A stretch of DNA of 64,000 nucleotides. Source: Plantibacter auratus. GTDB lineage: Bacteria > Actinomycetota > Actinomycetes > Actinomycetales > Microbacteriaceae. Every line of letters begins with the position of its first letter. The stretch's first letter is position 1. The position numbers were made by a program, and so were the translations under genes. Positions 1 to 7,592 of the stretch are shown here, piece after piece. The notes beneath the pieces were generated by a model, which saw nothing but the letters and a program-made list of their open reading frames with translations, made no database searches and was not told the origin of the DNA. The stretch lies in assembly GCF_050587365.1 (NCBI RefSeq), contig NZ_JBOBFV010000002.1:310001-374000 (forward strand). Reading direction: 5' to 3'.

Positions 1-131
1 GCGCCGTCGAGGAAGTACTGCCTCCGGATGAACGGATCCCAGCGCATCCGGGTCTCGCCCGTCGTCTGGGAGATCGCGAACGCGACGTCGGGCGGGACGG
101 GCACGGTGCAGCGGGATTCGACGACGGGCAT
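1..131 (-). CDS. SRPBCC-family protein, N-terminal fragment (runs off the window)
   Basis: The first 43 codons are visible; the rest lies beyond base 1. The start is the ATG at 131. The N-terminus begins MPVVESRCTVPVPPDVAFA and continues with a TRMRWDPF segment, the pattern of SRPBCC/START-like polyketide cyclase folds, where a first beta strand is followed by a DVAFA-type helix. Such proteins bind hydrophobic ligands in a cavity; no specific ligand can be inferred. A Pr6Pr membrane protein gene follows on the same strand, with its end 75 bases from this start. Family assignment rests on the N-terminus alone. Confidence 0.6.
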   Translation of the reverse strand, partial: MPVVESRCTVPVPPDVAFAISQTTGETRMRWDPFIRRQYFLDG

Positions 132-205
132 GCCCCATCCTGACACGGCGCCGAAGTGAGGCAGATGGTCGCCCGGAACACCGCCGGGCGACCAGGTGCC
201 TCACC

Positions 206-904
206 TCAGCGACGGAGCGCGGCGGGCAGCACCCGGTCGACGAGCTTGAGCAGCACGGCGAACACGATCGCGACGACGAGCACCATGAGCGCGTTCCGGA
301 CGGCACCGTCGAAGCCGAGCTGCGTCGCATCGAGGAAGGGGTAGGGGTACCAGCCGGTGATGCCGCCACGGATGAAGGTGAAGACCACCCAGGCGAGCGG
401 CCAGAGGAACGCCCAGGCGACGGTGCTCCAGGTGAAGCGCGGACGCGGACCGAACACGAGCCAGGCGCCGAGCGTGAGCCACGGGGACAGGTAGTGGAAC
501 CCGATCGTGATGACGAGCGCCCACCCGGTGAGGTTCACCTGCGGCGCCAGCACCACCGCGTACACGATGCCGGTGATGACGATGCTGAGCAGGGCGTCGA
601 GCCGCGCGACCCGCCAGAGCCGACCGTCACGCAGGGGGTCGATCGCCAGCAGGACGGACACCGCGAGCACGATGAGGTTGCTGAGGATCGTGAACGCACT
701 GAAGATACGTGCGAAGCGGGTCGCGAGGCCGACGGACATGTCCACGCCACCCGAGCGGGCGTCGGCGCCGCCGGTGATGACGAGGACGATCTGGATGACG
801 AGCGAGATCGCGATGATCACGGCGATCAGGAGGTAGACCACACGGCTGGCGGTGACGACGACCGCGGACGGCGCGACCTGCGTGGGATGGACGGTGGTGC
901 TCAC
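206..904 (-). CDS. Pr6Pr family membrane protein
   Basis: 232-residue integral membrane protein with a GTG start at 904. About six hydrophobic segments are visible (near residues 20-45, 66-88, 102-121, 125-150, 160-178 and 203-225). The FHYLSPW stretch in segment 4 and the GWYPYPFLD loop before segment 6 are typical of the FAR-17a/AIG1-like Pr6Pr family of actinobacteria, whose function is unknown. The family resemblance to eukaryotic AIG1/ADTRP hydrolases is distant, so no reaction is claimed. It stands alone, separated by about 60 bases from the DUF2000 gene. Confidence 0.8.
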   Translation of the reverse strand: MSTTVHPTQVAPSAVVVTASRVVYLLIAVIIAISLVIQIVLVITGGADARSGGVDMSVGLATRFARIFSAFTILSNLIVLAVSVLLAIDPLRDGRLWRVARLDALLSIVITGIVYAVVLAPQVNLTGWALVITIGFHYLSPWLTLGAWLVFGPRPRFTWSTVAWAFLWPLAWVVFTFIRGGITGWYPYPFLDATQLGFDGAVRNALMVLVVAIVFAVLLKLVDRVLPAALRR

Positions 905-963
905 CCGCCAACCCTAGCCAGCCCGCCGCACCCCACCTCCCCCAAGCCCTGACGCATGCGCTT

Positions 964-1437
964 TCAGGCCAACAGCGGCAGTCGCCCGACGATCCGGTCC
1001 ACCCGGTTGCGCGGCCCGACCAGGGCGACGGCCAGCGGGGCGAGGGCCTCCGACGCGGTCGCCGCCACCGCCTCGAGGTACTCGTCGTAGACCCGGGTGA
1101 GCTGGGCCGCCTCCGGCATGTCGACGACGACCACACCGTCCGAGCCCGCCGCCTTGGTCCGGATCGCCGCCAGTTGCTCGGCCGGAGCGGTCAACACGCT
1201 GCACCCGGCCCACGGCAGTCCGGGATGAGCCGAGCCGTCGGCGTCGACGGCGTCCGGTCCGAGAAGTCCCTGCACCCGTGCTCCGATCGCCGCCGCGACG
1301 CAGGCCGCCGCATTCACGGCTCGACCGGCCGGGAGGTCCTGCTGCACGACGACGACCCACTTCAGCCGGGCGGACCGCGTGGGCGCCGCCGTGTCGATCT
1401 CCTCCGGCGCGAAGCCGACGAATTGTTCTTCCGTCAT
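964..1437 (-). CDS. DUF2000 domain-containing protein
   Basis: 157 residues when started at the ATG at 1437 (MTEEQFVGFAP); an open frame continues upstream to 1881 but overlaps the Lrp gene antisense and is rejected. The body (VVVVQQDLPAGRAVNAAACVA, then LPWAGCSVL and a C-terminal VALVGPRNRVDRI) fits DUF2000, a small alpha/beta family related to peptidyl-tRNA hydrolase Pth2-like folds, with no proven activity. It is divergent from an Lrp/AsnC regulator 106 bases away; that arrangement suggests the regulator controls it. Confidence 0.8.
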   Translation of the reverse strand: MTEEQFVGFAPEEIDTAAPTRSARLKWVVVVQQDLPAGRAVNAAACVAAAIGARVQGLLGPDAVDADGSAHPGLPWAGCSVLTAPAEQLAAIRTKAAGSDGVVVVDMPEAAQLTRVYDEYLEAVAATASEALAPLAVALVGPRNRVDRIVGRLPLLA

Positions 1438-1543
1438 GTCTCTCCCTGATGTCGTACGTGAATCGATCCTCAGGCTATGTCGAGCGGCACCACAACGAAT
1501 TCGACCCCGTACATCGTCCGGACGAACTGGCACAATCGACCGC

Positions 1544-2008
1544 ATGGACGAACTTGATACGGCGATCCTGCGCGAACTGCAGCGCGACGCACGGCGCACC
1601 AACCGGGACATCGCTGCCGCGGTCGGCGTCTCGCCCACCACTGCGCTCGACCGGACCCGGGGCCTGTACCGCCGCGGCGTCATCCGCGGCGCGCGACTCG
1701 ACGTCGATCTGGCGTCGCTCGGTCGCTCGGTCCAGGCGCTCATCGCGATCCGGATCCGACCGCCGTCGCGCGTCAACATCGACGCGTTCCGCAGCTGGGC
1801 GATCACCCTCCCCGAGACCATCGGCGTCTTCGTCGTCTCCGGGAACGAGGACTTCCTGCTCCAGGTCGCCGTCACCGACAACGACGCGCTCTACGCCTTC
1901 GTGATCGACAAGCTCACCGAACGCGAGGAGGTTGCGGACGTCCGGACGAGCGTCGTCTACGAGCACGTGCGACCGCAGGTGGTGATGCCCGCGGAGGCGA
2001 CGACCTGA
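1544..2008 (+). CDS. Lrp/AsnC family transcriptional regulator
   Basis: 154 residues starting at MDELDTAILREL. The N-terminal winged helix (residues about 1-55, with NRDIAAAVGVSPTTALDRTRG as the HTH) is followed by a RAM/AsnC ligand-binding and oligomerisation domain (about 65-145, including VFVVSGNEDFLLQVAV). Lrp/AsnC proteins are octameric regulators that sense amino acids or related small molecules. The divergent DUF2000 gene is the obvious target. The frame stays open upstream to 1379, but the later ATG gives the canonical Lrp N-terminus. Confidence 0.9.
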   Translation: MDELDTAILRELQRDARRTNRDIAAAVGVSPTTALDRTRGLYRRGVIRGARLDVDLASLGRSVQALIAIRIRPPSRVNIDAFRSWAITLPETIGVFVVSGNEDFLLQVAVTDNDALYAFVIDKLTEREEVADVRTSVVYEHVRPQVVMPAEATT

Positions 2009-2025
2009 GCGACTGTGGCGACAGA

Positions 2026-2658
2026 TCAGCCGACGTGCTCGCCGAGGAACCCACGGACGTCGTCGATCTCGGCCTGGTCGATCCCGTGGGCGAGCCCCGG
2101 GTAGGTGCGCTCGGTGAGGGTCGTGTGCAGCGGCAACCACGCTGCGGCGCGCGCGACGGCCGGCGCGGCGATGACCCGGTCCTCGAGACCCCGTCCCCAG
2201 AACACCGCGGGCTTCGTCGCCGCCAGCACCTCGTCGCCGGGCTGTGGTGCACTCAGGACGAAGCCGGCGAGGATCACCGGCGCCCCGACCCGCTCGGGTC
2301 GGGTGCGCAGCAGCTGCGAAGCCATGAAGCCGCCCTGTGAGAAACCGATGGGCACGATGCGCGCCTCGGCCGACACGTGTTCGTCGATCCAGCCCCAGAC
2401 GGCGTCCGTTGCGCGGGCGATCGGCTCCGGGTCCGGGTTGCCCGGCGTCGTGATCTCGAACCAGGCCGCCCCGCCGTGTCCCATCTCGAGCGGCGCGCGC
2501 AGCGACACCCAGGGCATGCCGAGCGCGAGGGGCCCGACGAGGCCGGTGAGGTCGTGCTCGTTCGAGCCGTAGCCGTGGAGGAGCACCGCGACGACGGGAG
2601 CGGACGACGCGGCGTCGGCCCAGTCGACGGAGCGGACGTCGCGCAGTGCGGTGGTCAT
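2026..2658 (-). CDS. Alpha/beta hydrolase (phospholipase/carboxylesterase type)
   Basis: 210 residues from MTTALRDVRS. The oxyanion-hole motif LLHGYGSNEHDL lies at about 26-37, the nucleophile elbow GFSQGG at 105-110 with Ser107, and the likely acid Asp160 and base His191 (LAHGID) complete the triad. This is the layout of the small carboxylesterase/lysophospholipase family (PF02230), which hydrolyses short acyl esters in the cytoplasm. The start overlaps the stop of the upstream VOC dioxygenase gene by 4 bases (2655-2658), so the two are translationally coupled. Substrate not inferable. Confidence 0.88.
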   Translation of the reverse strand: MTTALRDVRSVDWADAASSAPVVAVLLHGYGSNEHDLTGLVGPLALGMPWVSLRAPLEMGHGGAAWFEITTPGNPDPEPIARATDAVWGWIDEHVSAEARIVPIGFSQGGFMASQLLRTRPERVGAPVILAGFVLSAPQPGDEVLAATKPAVFWGRGLEDRVIAAPAVARAAAWLPLHTTLTERTYPGLAHGIDQAEIDDVRGFLGEHVG

Positions 2659-3569
2659 CGGGACAGCAGCTCCTCGGTCGACAGGTCGGGCAGCGCCACG
2701 GTCACGCGGGTCCCCCACGGGTCGGAGACGGTCACGGAACGACCGTCCGCGTCGAAGGGGATCGTGCGAGCGCGCAGCCTCGCGGCCAGCGTATCGAGGT
2801 TCGCGAGGTCGGGGACGGTGATCGACACGTCGCCGAGGCCGAGGGCGGCCGCGCGAGGTCCGGCGCCCTGGCTGTTCCAGACGTTCATCGCGATGTGGTG
2901 GTGGTACCCGCCGGCGGAGGCGAAGATCGCGCCGGGGTACTCGGTCTGCGTCGTCTCGAATCCGAGGGCGTCGACGTAGAAGGCTCGGGCGGTCTGGAGG
3001 TCTCCGACCTGCAGGTGCACGTGCCCGACGGCACCGGCCAACGACGGCCCGGCGCCGAGGGCGTCCTCCGTGAGGTGCCGCTGCAGGTAGGCGTTCGGGT
3101 CGAGGTACGTGGTGGTCATGGCGATCTGGTCGCCCGAGCGCACCCAGCTGCTGCGCGGGCGGTCCGTGTACAGCTCCACGCCGTTCCCCTCCGGGTCGGT
3201 GAAGTAGAACGCCTCGCTCACGAAGTGGTCGCTCGACCCGACGAACTGTCCGCGGGGATCCTGCGCGGCCCGATAGACCGTCGCCGAGAGACTCGATTCG
3301 TCCTCGAACAGGAACGCCGTGTGGAACAGGCCGGCCTGCCGCCGGTCGACGGCCGGCAGGTCCGGCGTGTGCACGAGTCGCACGAGCGGGGTGTCGCCAC
3401 GACCGAGCACCCGGTGCACCTCGCGGGCACGGCTGCGCTCCTCGAGCGGCTCCATCGCGAAGGCGTTGGCGTAGTAGCCGGACATGAGGTCGAGGTCGCC
3501 GACGCGGAGCGTGACCGCGCCCATCGACGTCTCCGGGGCGAGCAGACGCTCGTCGAGCACAGCGGACAT
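2655..3569 (-). CDS. VOC family protein, two-module ring-cleaving dioxygenase/glyoxalase
   Basis: 304 residues from MSAVLDERLL, placed in the vicinal-oxygen-chelate superfamily. Two modules are visible: the first starts at VTLRVGDLDLMSGYYANAF and contains FHTAFLF and FYFTDPEGNGVELY; the second starts at GHVHLQVGDLQTARAFYVDALGF and contains YHHHIAMNVW. Two tandem modules with these His residues match CatE-like catechol-2,3-dioxygenase-type proteins with a metal-binding site. A longer frame upstream (to 3632) has a weaker N-terminus. It is coupled to the downstream esterase; together they could open and process an aromatic or lactone substrate, which is only inference. Confidence 0.82.
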   Translation of the reverse strand: MSAVLDERLLAPETSMGAVTLRVGDLDLMSGYYANAFAMEPLEERSRAREVHRVLGRGDTPLVRLVHTPDLPAVDRRQAGLFHTAFLFEDESSLSATVYRAAQDPRGQFVGSSDHFVSEAFYFTDPEGNGVELYTDRPRSSWVRSGDQIAMTTTYLDPNAYLQRHLTEDALGAGPSLAGAVGHVHLQVGDLQTARAFYVDALGFETTQTEYPGAIFASAGGYHHHIAMNVWNSQGAGPRAAALGLGDVSITVPDLANLDTLAARLRARTIPFDADGRSVTVSDPWGTRVTVALPDLSTEELLSR

Positions 3570-3736
3570 TCGGTCTCCGATCGGGTGATGGGGTCGGTAC
3601 AGGCTACCCCGTTTACTTGTAGATGTAACCAATTCAGGGTCGTCGTATTCCGCGATCGGCCGACACGCCTGTCAAGCCCTTGTCTCGCGCGCGCGAGGGG
3701 TGTGGGCTGGAGGACCACAACGAGAAGAGTGCTCAC

Positions 3737-4192
3737 ATGACCGATGCCAGCAGCGCGGCCGACCGCAGACGGAGTCGCCGCGGACTTCCTCCCATGAAGA
3801 CCCTCCTCACCGACCTCCGCGAGGACGTCGTCCGCCTGGTCACCGGCGAGATCGCCCTGTTCAAGGCGGAGATGACGAAGAAGGCCAAGGACCTCGGGAT
3901 CGGCGCGGGGATGCTCGTCGTCGCCCTGGTGCTCGTGCTCTTCGGCTTCGGGACGCTCATCGCGGCCGCCGTCCTCGGACTCGCCACCGTGCTCCCCGCC
4001 TGGCTCGCCGCCCTCATCGTCGGCGTCGTCCTCATCCTCGTCGCCGGGATCCTGGCGCTCGTCGGCGTCAAGAAGCTCAAGGCCGGCGCGAAGCCCGTTC
4101 CCGAGCGCAGTGTCGAAGCCCTCACCGGCGACCACCTCGCAGAGCACCAGCAGCACGACTCGAAGCACGACACCAAGGAGGCCGCAGCATGA
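3737..4192 (+). CDS. Phage holin family / actinobacterial holin-X-like membrane protein (DUF1469)
   Basis: 151 residues. An amphipathic N-terminal region (LLTDLREDVVRLVTGEIALFKAEMTKKAKD) precedes two membrane helices at roughly 53-80 and 85-110 and an acidic, His-rich tail. This is the PF07332 arrangement; despite the holin name these chromosomal proteins are envelope proteins, not lysis factors. Its stop overlaps the next start (ATGA at 4189-4192). The three-gene set holin-X/DUF3618/YihY recurs in actinobacteria and suggests a membrane-associated complex, function unproven. Confidence 0.82.
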   Translation: MTDASSAADRRRSRRGLPPMKTLLTDLREDVVRLVTGEIALFKAEMTKKAKDLGIGAGMLVVALVLVLFGFGTLIAAAVLGLATVLPAWLAALIVGVVLILVAGILALVGVKKLKAGAKPVPERSVEALTGDHLAEHQQHDSKHDTKEAAA

Positions 4193-4431
4193 GCGACCAG
4201 GATCTCGCCCGCCCCACTCCCCCCGAGGGCGCCGGGCTGAACACCCTGCAGCTCGACGTCGAGCAGACGCGTGAGCACCTCGCACAGACGCTCGACCTCC
4301 TCTTCCAGAAGTTCGACGTCCGCACCGCCGTGGCCTACCACCTGCGCACCACCGCCATCGTCGTCGCCTCGGTGGCGGTCGTCGGCGCCGGCGTCCTGCT
4401 GTGGCGTGCGAACCGAGGGCACCGTGTCTGA
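4189..4431 (+). CDS. DUF3618 domain-containing membrane protein
   Basis: 80 residues. The central segment LQLDVEQTREHLAQTLDLLFQKFDVR is the DUF3618 signature, a short amphipathic helix followed by one transmembrane helix (about 52-73) and a basic C-terminus. The start ATG at 4189 overlaps the stop of the holin-X-like gene, and the last 8 bases overlap the YihY GTG start at 4424, so all three genes are coupled. The role is unknown; a small scaffold or partner of its neighbours is the natural guess. Confidence 0.82.
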   Translation: MSDQDLARPTPPEGAGLNTLQLDVEQTREHLAQTLDLLFQKFDVRTAVAYHLRTTAIVVASVAVVGAGVLLWRANRGHRV

Positions 4432-5503
4432 ACCCACCAAGCAGCGCCAGGACCGCGTCGAGGCGAGCCAGCCCGACGATCCGAAGGACCGTCACGCGGA
4501 TGACGCCGAGGAGACGATGCAGCCGCAGCGCGTCCCCGTCCCCTGGGGCTACGTTCTGAAGCGGACGCTGCACTCCTTCACCTCGAACCAGTGCACCGAC
4601 CTCGCCGCGGGGCTCACCTACTTCGCGATCCTGTCGCTCTTCCCGGCCGTCCTGGCGCTCGTCTCGATCCTCGGCCTCTTCGGGCAGAGCCGCAACGGCA
4701 CCGACGCCCTCCTCGAGATCGTCGGCAACCTCGCCCCGGGCGACAGCCTCGGTTTCCTGACCGACGCGGTGAACCAGTTCGTCGAGTCACCGGCGATCGG
4801 CTTCGCGCTCATCGCCGGTATCGCCGGTGCCGTGTGGTCGGCATCCGGCTACGTGGGCGGCTTCGGTCGCGCGCTCAACCGCATGTACGGGGTCGAGGAG
4901 GGTCGCAAGATCTGGTCGCTGCGTCCGACGCAGCTCGGCGTGACCCTCGTCGTCCTGCTCGTCATCTCGGTGATCGCCCTCGCACTCATCGTGTCCGGCC
5001 CGGTCGCGCAGGCCATCGGACAGGCGGTCGGTCTCGGTGAGACGGGCCTCACGGTCTGGTTGATCGCGAAGTGGCCGGTCATGGCCGCCGCGCTCGTCTT
5101 CGTCATCGCCGTGCTGTATTCAGCGACGCCGAACATCAAGCCGGAGAAGTTCCGTTGGATCAGCATCGGGGCGCTCACCGCTCTCCTGATCCTGCTCATC
5201 GCCTCCGTCGGGTTCGGCTTCTACATCGCCAACTTCAGCAACTACGACGCCACCTACGGCTCGCTCGCCGGCATCATCATCTTCCTGCTGTGGATCTGGA
5301 TCGCGAACCTCGCACTGCTGTTCGGTGCCCAGCTCGACATCGAGATCCAGCGTGGCCGCCAGCTCGCCTCGGGTGTCGCCGCGGAGCAGGAGCTGCAGTT
5401 GCCCCTGCGGTCGGACGCCGCGATCAAGGCGCTCGCCGACCGCGACGCGAAGGACGCCCTCGAGGGCCGTCGCGTCCGACGTGCAGCGGACCGCACGGAC
5501 TGA
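4424..5503 (+). CDS. YihY/virulence factor BrkB family membrane protein
   Basis: 359 residues from a GTG start at 4424 that is preceded by a GAGGG six bases upstream; an in-frame ATG at 4517 is the alternative. The core (QCTDLAAGLTYFAILSLFP, then GAVWSASGYVGGFGRALNRMY and ATYGSLAGIIIFLLWIWI) contains the family motifs and about six membrane segments. The family was once called ribonuclease BN by mistake; it is an envelope protein whose transported substrate is unknown. It ends a three-gene coupled operon, followed by a strong hairpin. Confidence 0.88.
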   Translation: MSEPTKQRQDRVEASQPDDPKDRHADDAEETMQPQRVPVPWGYVLKRTLHSFTSNQCTDLAAGLTYFAILSLFPAVLALVSILGLFGQSRNGTDALLEIVGNLAPGDSLGFLTDAVNQFVESPAIGFALIAGIAGAVWSASGYVGGFGRALNRMYGVEEGRKIWSLRPTQLGVTLVVLLVISVIALALIVSGPVAQAIGQAVGLGETGLTVWLIAKWPVMAAALVFVIAVLYSATPNIKPEKFRWISIGALTALLILLIASVGFGFYIANFSNYDATYGSLAGIIIFLLWIWIANLALLFGAQLDIEIQRGRQLASGVAAEQELQLPLRSDAAIKALADRDAKDALEGRRVRRAADRTD

Positions 5504-5509
5504 CCCAAA

Positions 5510-5580
5510 CAGCCCGCGAACTGTCAGAAACGGCTAGTCGGACGGCGTCTGACTAGCCGGAACTGACAGTTCGCGGGCTG
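5510..5580. terminator. Large bidirectional hairpin between convergent genes
   Basis: An inverted repeat with an 18-bp outer arm (5510-5527, CAGCCCGCGAACTGTCAG, pairing with 5563-5580) and a 9-bp inner arm (5531-5539, CGGCTAGTC, with 5551-5559), separated by a three-base internal mismatch and closed by an 11-base loop. It lies just after the YihY stop and before the 3' end of the convergent SDR gene. There is no U tract, as is usual in actinobacteria. The unusually low GC of CTAGTC in the stem sets it apart from its surroundings. Confidence 0.75.
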
Positions 5581-5598
5581 CTGTGGGGTGGGACGGGG

Positions 5599-6495
5599 TT
5601 ACGGCGTGGGCATACCGCCGTTGACGTTCAGGGTCTCACCGAGCACGTAGCTCGACTCCGCCGACGCGAGGAACACGTAGGCGGGCGCGAGCTCGGCCGG
5701 CTGGCCCATGCGGCCGAGCGGGGTGTCCTCGCCGAACTCGGCGATCTTGTCCTGCGGCTGACCGTCCGACACCTGGAGCGGCGTCCAGATGGGGCCGGGC
5801 GCGACCGCGTTGACGCGGATGCCCTTGGGCGCGAGCTGCTGCGCCAGCGCCTTCGTGAAGGCGTTGATGGTCGCCTTGGTCGACGCGTAGTCCACGAGGA
5901 TGTCGGAGGGCGAGTACGCCTGGATCGACGTCGTGTTGATGATCGACGAGCCGGCCGGAAGGTGAGGGAGGGCGGCCTTCGAGAGCCAGAACATCGCGTA
6001 GACGTTGGTCTTGAAGGTGTCGTCGAACTGCTCATCCGTGAGGGTGGTGAGGTCCTCGTTGAACATCTGCTTGCCGCCGTTGTTCACGAGGATGTCGAGT
6101 CCTCCGAGGCCCTCGACCGTCTGCGCGACGAGGTCGCGGCAGTAGGACGGGTCGCGCAGGTCGCCCGGCAGGGTGAGGACGGTGGCGCCGGCCTCGCGGA
6201 CGATGCCGGCGATGCGCTGTGCGTCCTCTTCCTCCTCCGGGAGGTAGGACAGAGCGACCGAGGCGCCCTCGCGGGCGAAGGCGATCGCGGTGGCGGCACC
6301 GATACCGGAGTCGCCGCCGGTGATGAGCGCCTTACGGCCGGTGAGGCGACCCGAGCCGCGGTAGCTCTCCTCGCCGAGGTCGGCCTTCGGGTCGAGCTTC
6401 GCGTCGAGACCCGGCTCGGGCTGGTGCTGCTTCTCGGCGGTGATGTGGGCGTAGAGCTTCGCCGGGTCGGTGAAGGTGTACTGGTCGTTGGCCAT
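5599..6495 (-). CDS. SDR family oxidoreductase (YhxC/YghA-like)
   Basis: 298 residues. A 50-residue leader ending GEESYRGSGRLTGRKALITG precedes the Rossmann motif TGGDSGIG (59-66). NNGG lies at 138-141, the catalytic Ser190 (NTTS), and Tyr203-x3-Lys207 complete the classical SDR site. NAD(P)-dependent. The N-terminal leader is typical of the YghA/YhxC/Gsp39 group linked to general stress. A paralogue of the same type lies at 9564-10403. An AGAGGACC ribosome-binding site precedes the ATG at 6495. Confidence 0.9.
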   Translation of the reverse strand: MANDQYTFTDPAKLYAHITAEKQHQPEPGLDAKLDPKADLGEESYRGSGRLTGRKALITGGDSGIGAATAIAFAREGASVALSYLPEEEEDAQRIAGIVREAGATVLTLPGDLRDPSYCRDLVAQTVEGLGGLDILVNNGGKQMFNEDLTTLTDEQFDDTFKTNVYAMFWLSKAALPHLPAGSSIINTTSIQAYSPSDILVDYASTKATINAFTKALAQQLAPKGIRVNAVAPGPIWTPLQVSDGQPQDKIAEFGEDTPLGRMGQPAELAPAYVFLASAESSYVLGETLNVNGGMPTP

Positions 6496-6553
6496 GGTGA
6501 TGGTCCTCTCGTTCAGTGTTCGGTCGTGGTCGGACAGGTCGGAATGGTTCAGG

Positions 6554-7462
6554 TCAGGTGCGGTCGGTCGCCGGGTCGGGCACCGAGGTCGATCGGCGTC
6601 CGTAGGAATTGACGGGTCGGCCGGTCGCGAGGCCGTCGAATCGGAAGATGCTGCCGCTGAGTGGCGCGTCCACTAGATCCGCCTCGGTGAGGTTCTCGCG
6701 GGCCGTCCCGACGAAGAGCGTCGTGAGCTCGGGCCCGCCGAAGGCCACCGAGGTGACGCCCGGGGCCGGCACGCTCAGCTCGTCCTCGACGGTGCCGTCC
6801 GGGCTCCACCGGAGCACGCGACCACCGCCGTTGACGCCGTTCCAGAATCGACCGTCGGTGTCGAGCGCGAGGCCGTCGGAGTCGTAGCCGACGAGGAAGG
6901 GCTCCAGCGGCCCGAGTCGGCCGTCTTCTCCCGTGCTCGCCCGGTAGACCGTCGCCACGGTGGTGTCGGTCACGTACACGGTGCGACCGTCGTCGGACCA
7001 CTCGAAGCCGTTGGTGACGCCGAAGCCGCCGAGCAGCGTGCGGAGTCCGGTGTCGTCGAGCAGGTACAGGGCGGCATTCGGTTCGCCGGTGGTGACGTTC
7101 ATGGAGCCGACGAGGAACCGGCCGAACGGGTCGACCTTCGCCTCGTTACTGCGCAGGCCGGCGTGGACGTGGTCGACCTTCGCCAGGGTCTCGGCGATGA
7201 GTCCGTCGTCGTCGAGGGTGACGATGCGGTCACCGAGTGCGGCGATGTAGCCGCCGGCGGCACGCGGCTGCACGGCGCTCAGCGGCGGTGGGAGCTCGGT
7301 GACGCGGTCGTCACTGCCGTCCACGGCGCCGTCCATCCGTCCGCGGTGCAGCGTGCCCGCGGTGATGTCGACCCAGACGACCTCGTCGGTGCGGGCGTCC
7401 CACCAGATGCTCTCGACGAGGATCGCGGGGGTGTCTCGGAAGACCTGTGGGTGAACATCCAT
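6554..7462 (-). CDS. SMP-30/gluconolactonase/LRE family protein
   Basis: 302 residues from MDVHPQVFRD. The beta-propeller family signatures are present: LVESIWWDARTDEVVWVDI near the N-terminus (metal ligand Glu in the VES(I)xW region), VDPFGRFLVGSM in the middle, NGFEWSDDGRTVYVTDT, and DSDGLALDTDGRFW. Members are metal-dependent lactonases acting on sugar lactones. It precedes, in transcription order, the SDR gene at 5599-6495 by 58 bases. A GGGAAAGCAAG motif lies 41 bases upstream of its start (see findings). Confidence 0.87.
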   Translation of the reverse strand: MDVHPQVFRDTPAILVESIWWDARTDEVVWVDITAGTLHRGRMDGAVDGSDDRVTELPPPLSAVQPRAAGGYIAALGDRIVTLDDDGLIAETLAKVDHVHAGLRSNEAKVDPFGRFLVGSMNVTTGEPNAALYLLDDTGLRTLLGGFGVTNGFEWSDDGRTVYVTDTTVATVYRASTGEDGRLGPLEPFLVGYDSDGLALDTDGRFWNGVNGGGRVLRWSPDGTVEDELSVPAPGVTSVAFGGPELTTLFVGTARENLTEADLVDAPLSGSIFRFDGLATGRPVNSYGRRSTSVPDPATDRT

Positions 7463-7547
7463 TGCCTCCACGGTACGGACCCGGACGGGTGTCCCCGCGG
7501 GGCTTGCTTTCCCAGCATGGGGCGGGTACCCGCGTGCGTGCCCTTCC

Positions 7548-7572
7548 ACACTTCGACAGGCTCAGTGCGGCG
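7548..7572 (-). repeat. Solitary copy of the dispersed CTGAGCCTGTCGAAG repeat
   Basis: One degenerate, minus-oriented copy (CACTTCGACAGGCTCAGTGC) sits in the 130-base gap between the GH15 gene and the SMP-30 gene. It matches the inverted half of the elements that form the arrays at 24.9, 47.2, 53.9 and 55.8 kb. Confidence 0.7.
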
Positions 7573-7592
7573 CAGCTCAGGGACCGGAGAGC

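Noticed and set aside
3218..4573. A 451-residue minus-strand ORF overlapping the VOC and membrane genes
   Set aside because: It is antisense to the holin-X/DUF3618/YihY operon and carries low-complexity His/Arg/Asp text only.
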